16,461 bases of DNA, from positions 1-16,461 of the forward strand of contig CAZHDF010000074.1 in assembly GCA_964531525.1 (NCBI GenBank), given 5' to 3'. Source of the stretch: CAYYWV01 sp964531525. Its GTDB lineage: Bacteria; Pseudomonadota; Alphaproteobacteria; JAAXGF01. Positions 14,731-16,461 of this stretch are shown one piece after another. Position 1 is the stretch's first letter. Every line of letters begins with the position of its first letter. Position numbers and translations under genes: made by a program. Under the pieces are notes generated by a model that saw only the letters and a program-made list of their open reading frames with translations, did not search any database and was not told the DNA's origin.

Positions 14731-14806
14731 TACCGGGCGGCCTCGGCCTCCGCCCTCGCGGGGCGGGCGATCGATGTGCGCGAAAGGGGCATGGGCGTAT
14801 CCGGTT

Positions 14807-15361
14807 TCAGAGCTTGGGCAGGGTGACGCCGCGCTGGCGCATGTATTTCCCCGCCCGGTCGGCATACGAGGTCTCGCAAGCCTCGTCGGCCTTGAGAAAG
14901 ACGAACTGGGCCGCGCCCTCGTTGGCGTAGACCTTGGCGGGCAACGGCGTGGTGTTCGAGAATTCGAGCGTCACATGCCCCTCCCATTCGGGCTCGAGCG
15001 GCGTGACGTTGACGATGATCCCGCAGCGCGCGTAGGTCGACTTGCCGAGGCAGATGACCAGCACGTCGCGCGGCACGCGGAAGTACTCGACCGTGCGCGC
15101 GAGCGCGAAGCTGTTGGGCGGGATGACGCAGACCTCGGCCGAGCGGTCGACGAAGCCCTTGTCGGAGAACTGCTTGGGATCGACGATCGCCGAATCGACG
15201 TTGGTGAAGATCTTGAACTCGCTCGAGACCCGGGCGTCGTAGCCGTAGGACGAGACGCCGTAGGAGATCACGCCCTCGCGCTTCTGCGCCTCGACGAACG
15301 GCTCGATCATGCCGTGCTCGGTCGCCATGCGGCGAATCCAATGATCGGGCATTACGGGCAT
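14807..15361 (-). CDS. dcd: dCTP deaminase
   Basis: This 184-residue homotrimeric enzyme deaminates dCTP to dUTP, feeding dTMP synthesis. GKSTYARCG (106-114) supplies the conserved Ser108 and Arg112, and TLEFSN (131-136) holds the catalytic glutamate Glu133. ISYGVSSYGYDARV (32-45) and the C-terminal GVTLPKL are family-typical. The start was set at the ATG at 15361 (MPVMPDHWI), which matches alphaproteobacterial relatives; an ATG three codons later is possible. It is probably co-transcribed with the small gene upstream and murA downstream. Confidence 0.97.
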   Translation of the reverse strand: MPVMPDHWIRRMATEHGMIEPFVEAQKREGVISYGVSSYGYDARVSSEFKIFTNVDSAIVDPKQFSDKGFVDRSAEVCVIPPNSFALARTVEYFRVPRDVLVICLGKSTYARCGIIVNVTPLEPEWEGHVTLEFSNTTPLPAKVYANEGAAQFVFLKADEACETSYADRAGKYMRQRGVTLPKL

Positions 15362-15469
15362 GCGGGGTCTCCGGGGTTGGGCCTGCGCCCTTTTACTCGA
15401 AGCCCGGGCGGCGCTCAAGCGCGCCCGCGCCCCGGGGAGTGGGCCGGCGCCGATTGAACGGAACATGCT

Positions 15470-15694
15470 CTATGCGCCGGACCCGTCCGGCCCGCCGTCG
15501 CCGTCCTCCCGGCGGCCCCGGGCCTGGGCCTTGCGCCGGCGCAGGTTGGCGCGCAGCGCCTCGGCGCGCCGGTCCTCGCGCGTCTTCGCCGGTCCCTGGG
15601 CCGCGCCCGCGCCCCGCCCCGGAACGGGCCTCGGGGCGGCCGAAGGAGCGATGGGTTTCGCGGCTTTTCCGCGCTCGTCGTCGGTTCGATCCAT
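15470..15694 (-). CDS. Small conserved hypothetical protein (ALRANLRRRKAQ motif)
   Basis: This predicted 74-residue protein is charged and low in complexity. Its N-terminal half is rich in Pro/Ala. Its second half contains REDRRAEALRANLRRRKAQ, a basic helix that I recognise as the end motif of short hypothetical proteins in Alphaproteobacteria. It has no signal peptide or membrane segment. The ATG at 15694 was preferred over upstream extensions, which look noncoding. It lies 108 bases upstream of dcd on the same strand and may head the operon. Function unknown; the basic helix could bind nucleic acid, but that is a guess. Confidence 0.6.
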   Translation of the reverse strand: MDRTDDERGKAAKPIAPSAAPRPVPGRGAGAAQGPAKTREDRRAEALRANLRRRKAQARGRREDGDGGPDGSGA

Positions 15695-15866
15695 GGGCTG
15701 CGCCCGCGCTTGCGTCGGCCGAGGCACTGTGGCATTTTGCCCCGCGCCGCTCAAGACCGTCGTCGCCCGCCCGGCCCGTCTCTCATCGGCCCGTCGGGGG
15801 GTCTCTTCCGCAACGGTCCCCGTTCCGCCTCGCACCCCGGGCGGCCGAGCGCGCGAGGCATGCCGT

Positions 15867-15941
15867 GCCGCCGTAGCTCAGTGGTAGAGCGCGCCCTTGG
15901 TAAGGGCGAGGTCGAGTGTTCGATCCACTCCGGCGGCACCA
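15867..15941 (+). tRNA. tRNA-Thr (GGT anticodon)
   Basis: A complete 75-base cloverleaf including encoded CCA. The acceptor stem GCCGCCG/CGGCGGC and anticodon stem CGCCC/GGGCG are perfect, the D-stem is GCTC/GAGC, and the T-stem is GAGTG/CACTC around TTCGATC. The anticodon loop TTGGTAA puts GGT at 15899-15901, reading ACC/ACT threonine codons. A T-rich tract follows immediately (15942 on). Confidence 0.97.
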
Positions 15942-16003
15942 TTTTTTTCTTATAAAATCAGCTATTTACGCAATACCGCGCGAGCCGGGCGGCGGCAGGA
16001 TTC

Positions 16004-16058
16004 TGCAAAATACGGCGGAACGCGGCGCGAACATGCGCGCAGATGCGTGCAAAATCCG
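16004..16058 (+). repeat. Two TGCAAAATMCG direct repeats
   Basis: TGCAAAATACG (16004-16014) and TGCAAAATCCG (16048-16058) are 44 bases apart start to start, about four helical turns. A partial copy TGCAATTTG begins at 16059. They lie between tRNA-Thr and the promoter at 16128. Otherwise the 264-base gap holds only that promoter region. Possibly binding sites for an integrase or regulator; chance is not excluded. Confidence 0.35.
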
Positions 16059-16127
16059 TGCAATTTGTTCTCGTCGCGTTCATGGTGCTTGAGCCAAAAA
16101 AAATTACGCCTCGGCGCCGTTTTTTTC

Positions 16128-16156
16128 TTGACCCCTAGGACTGATAGTCCTATGAT
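16128..16156 (+). promoter_or_regulatory. Strong sigma-70-like promoter of the right-edge gene
   Basis: TTGACC (16128-16133), a 17-base spacer and TATGAT (16151-16156) give a near-consensus promoter about 50 bases before the start codon at 16206. Confidence 0.8.
16136..16152 (+). promoter_or_regulatory. Operator-like dyad inside the promoter spacer
   Basis: TAGGACT (16136-16142) and AGTCCTA (16146-16152) form a perfect 7-bp inverted repeat around GAT. It fills the spacer and overlaps the first bases of the -10 hexamer, the classical position for a repressor that blocks RNA polymerase. Confidence 0.65.
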
Positions 16157-16205
16157 AGGAGCCATCGAAAGGGCGTTGAGCCCGCCTCAAAGGAGGAGAA
16201 AAACG

Positions 16206-16461
16206 ATGAAACCTTCACTCGAGCATCTTGATCCCCGGACCCGCAGCGAGCTTGAGCGGCTCGCCAAAAGCTATCGCCTTGATCCCCAAGACGTGCTTGA
16301 CGTCGAGTGGGAGTCTTCAGAAAAGAACCTCGCCGTCAGCTATGGCGTCTTTCACGATTACTCAAAGATCTCTCTCGGAAACATCGACGTGTATATGTGC
16401 GACGGCCGTTGGGCCGTCGCCCGCCCAAATCTTATGCATGCGCGGGAGTGGATCTGCGGCC
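16206..16461 (+). CDS. Unrecognised protein, 3' end beyond the window
   Basis: The first 85 codons of an open frame that runs off the window. It begins MKPSLEHLDPRTR and has the canonical Shine-Dalgarno AAGGAGG (16190-16196) nine bases before the ATG, behind a near-consensus promoter, so it is very likely expressed. The visible part is mixed-charge and soluble: a helical start (RSELERLAKSYRL, 13-25), then strand-like segments with Trp and Tyr (NLAVSYGVFHDY, 42-53). No known motif is recognised. Codon use is less GC-biased than in the core genes, which fits an acquired segment next to tRNA-Thr. The operator-like dyad in its promoter suggests a tightly repressed or autoregulated unit. Confidence 0.7.
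   Translation, partial: MKPSLEHLDPRTRSELERLAKSYRLDPQDVLDVEWESSEKNLAVSYGVFHDYSKISLGNIDVYMCDGRWAVARPNLMHAREWICG

Noticed and set aside
15962..16165. A 67-residue minus-strand open frame between tRNA-Thr and the right-edge gene
   Set aside because: It covers the promoter and operator of the plus-strand gene and starts without a ribosome binding site.

Overview
The window looks like chromosome from a high-GC alphaproteobacterium. The evidence is the strong G/C third-position bias outside 8.4-10.4 kb, the gene block murA-hisG-hisD-UPF0262-low-molecular-weight phosphatase next to infA-maf-RNase E/G (an order characteristic of Alphaproteobacteria), and an alphaproteobacterial/mitochondrial style SdhB paralogue. 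I cannot place it below class from sequence alone.

Layout. (1) 1-85: 3' end of a tRNA, probably tRNA-Lys, and its terminator. (2) 478-5886: an accessory metabolic region. It holds a C45-family acyltransferase/hydrolase, a DddP-type M24 protein (candidate dimethylsulfoniopropionate lyase), an SdhB-like iron-sulfur protein, a stand-alone ParB-like domain, and on the opposite strand an MttB-superfamily methyltransferase. Together they suggest, but do not prove, use of methylated sulfonium or quaternary-amine compounds. (3) 5910-8202, minus strand: infA-maf-RNase E/G, transcribed from a recognisable promoter at 8232-8259. (4) About 8395-10450: an AT-rich insert with two translationally coupled genes, an ABC/OLD-type ATPase and a TOPRIM-like protein. 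This has the form of a two-gene anti-phage system. (5) 10551-15694, minus strand: a tightly packed housekeeping operon running from a small hypothetical gene through dcd, murA, hisG, hisD and UPF0262 to the phosphatase. (6) 15867-16461: tRNA-Thr(GGT), then a less GC-rich stretch with a strong promoter-operator and the start of an unrecognised gene cut by the window edge.

The most interesting feature is the ATPase/TOPRIM pair. It sits exactly between the phosphatase gene and infA, which are normally close neighbours, and leaves both flanking units intact. Its ATPase has unusual residues at the catalytic-glutamate and switch-histidine positions, and a perfect 7-bp dyad lies upstream of the operon. 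I recognise the family architecture but cannot assign it to a named defence system. The second point of interest is the DddP/SdhB-like/ParB-like/MttB group, especially the orphan SdhB paralogue, which keeps all its cluster cysteines but has lost the usual quinone-site residues.
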